Source: an uncultured Gemmatimonadota bacterium
Lineage (GTDB): Bacteria; Gemmatimonadota; Gemmatimonadetes; Gemmatimonadales; Gemmatimonadaceae
Length of the DNA stretch: 7,368 bases
NCBI GenBank assembly: GCA_946479895.1
Contig: CAMLHT010000194.1
Location: 1 to 7,368 of the forward strand
Reading direction: 5' to 3'
Under the pieces are notes generated by a model, which made no database searches, was not told the DNA's origin, and worked only from the letters and a program-made list of their open reading frames with translations. This document shows, piece after piece, positions 7,102 to 7,368 of the stretch (position 1 is the first letter of the stretch; the number at the start of each line of letters is the position of its first letter). The position numbers were made by a program, and so were the translations under genes.

Positions 7102-7368
7102 TTACACGTTGCAGATCTCGAATGCCTGTTTCATCGACGTCAGCGGATCACGGCGCGGCACGAACTCCTGTGCCACGTAGCCATTGAACCCCAGCTCGGC
7201 GATCGCTTCCATTACCCGGCGGTAGTTCAGCTCCTGGGTGTCGTCGATCTCGTTGCGCCCGGGAACGCCACCAGTGTGAAAATGGGCGATGTGCTGGACG
7301 TTGTTCCGGATCGTGCGGATCACGTCGCCTTCCATGATCTGCATGTGGTAGATGTCGTAGAGCAGCTT
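7102..7368 (-). CDS. Hydroxypyruvate isomerase-like TIM-barrel protein, C-terminal part (partial)
   Basis: The reading frame is open from the window edge at 7368 to the TAA at 7104-7102, giving the last 88 residues; relatives are usually about 260-310 residues, so most of the gene lies outside. The fragment starts KLLYDIYHMQ and belongs to the xylose-isomerase-like TIM-barrel family that includes hydroxypyruvate isomerase (Hyi) and related sugar isomerases or epimerases. Counting from the window edge, Asp5 in YDIYHMQ and Glu68 in YVAQEF sit where Hyi-type enzymes place a metal ligand and a catalytic/metal Glu. His31 in HFHTGG falls where Hyi has a metal-binding Gln, as judged from family memory and matching spacing. 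PGRNE (36-40) and LNY (47-49) match the conserved PGRxE and NY segments. An internal ATG at 7344 lies inside the conserved YHMQ motif and is not a start. The gene runs in the same direction as the A2M gene and no intrinsic terminator is visible after it, so read-through is possible. The substrate is unknown. Confidence 0.88.
   Translation of the reverse strand, partial: KLLYDIYHMQIMEGDVIRTIRNNVQHIAHFHTGGVPGRNEIDDTQELNYRRVMEAIAELGFNGYVAQEFVPRRDPLTSMKQAFEICNV

Noticed and set aside
7102..7344. Complete 80-residue small protein starting at the ATG at 7344
   Set aside because: The frame stays open to the window edge, and the residues before this ATG (KLLYDIYH) belong to the conserved Hyi-like motif. 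It is an internal Met of a truncated gene.

Overview
This GC-rich window has three protein-coding genes, one of them cut by the window edge, and little else. The strong G/C bias at third codon positions produces many long antisense shadow frames. The organism is most likely a free-living, Gram-negative-type soil or sediment bacterium. A very large secreted alpha-2-macroglobulin, a glycan-degrading GH43 enzyme and a sugar-isomerase-like TIM barrel would fit Gemmatimonadota or Acidobacteriota. That placement comes from protein style and composition only, not from a marker gene.

Layout, left to right. Positions 1-36 hold a strong intrinsic terminator that closes a gene lying outside the window. 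On the + strand, 68-1051 encodes an exported family 43 glycoside hydrolase with its catalytic triad intact. It has no usable Shine-Dalgarno sequence, and a TANNNT hexamer just upstream suggests a leaderless transcript. A 69-bp convergent gap with a hairpin but no T-tract separates it from the main gene. On the - strand, 6973-1121 encodes a 1950-residue alpha-2-macroglobulin (A2M) family protein with a Sec signal peptide and no lipobox. Upstream of it on the same strand, after a 128-bp gap, is the C-terminal third of a hydroxypyruvate-isomerase-like TIM-barrel protein (7368-7102, running off the window).

The most interesting point is that the A2M keeps the recognisable bacterial A2M architecture but has lost its thioester. 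The expected YPYxCxEQ motif reads YPYYATEC, so both the thioester Cys and the Gln are replaced, by changes needing several bases each. It also lacks a lipid anchor, and no pbpC (PBP1C) gene is visible beside it. The A2M leader carries a 10-bp perfect inverted repeat, with a second 7-bp one nested inside, whose distal arm overlaps the ribosome binding site.

The GH43 enzyme and the TIM-barrel protein both suggest sugar or glycan metabolism. Nothing in the window ties either one functionally to the A2M. I found no RNA genes, insertion sequences, CRISPR arrays or phage features.
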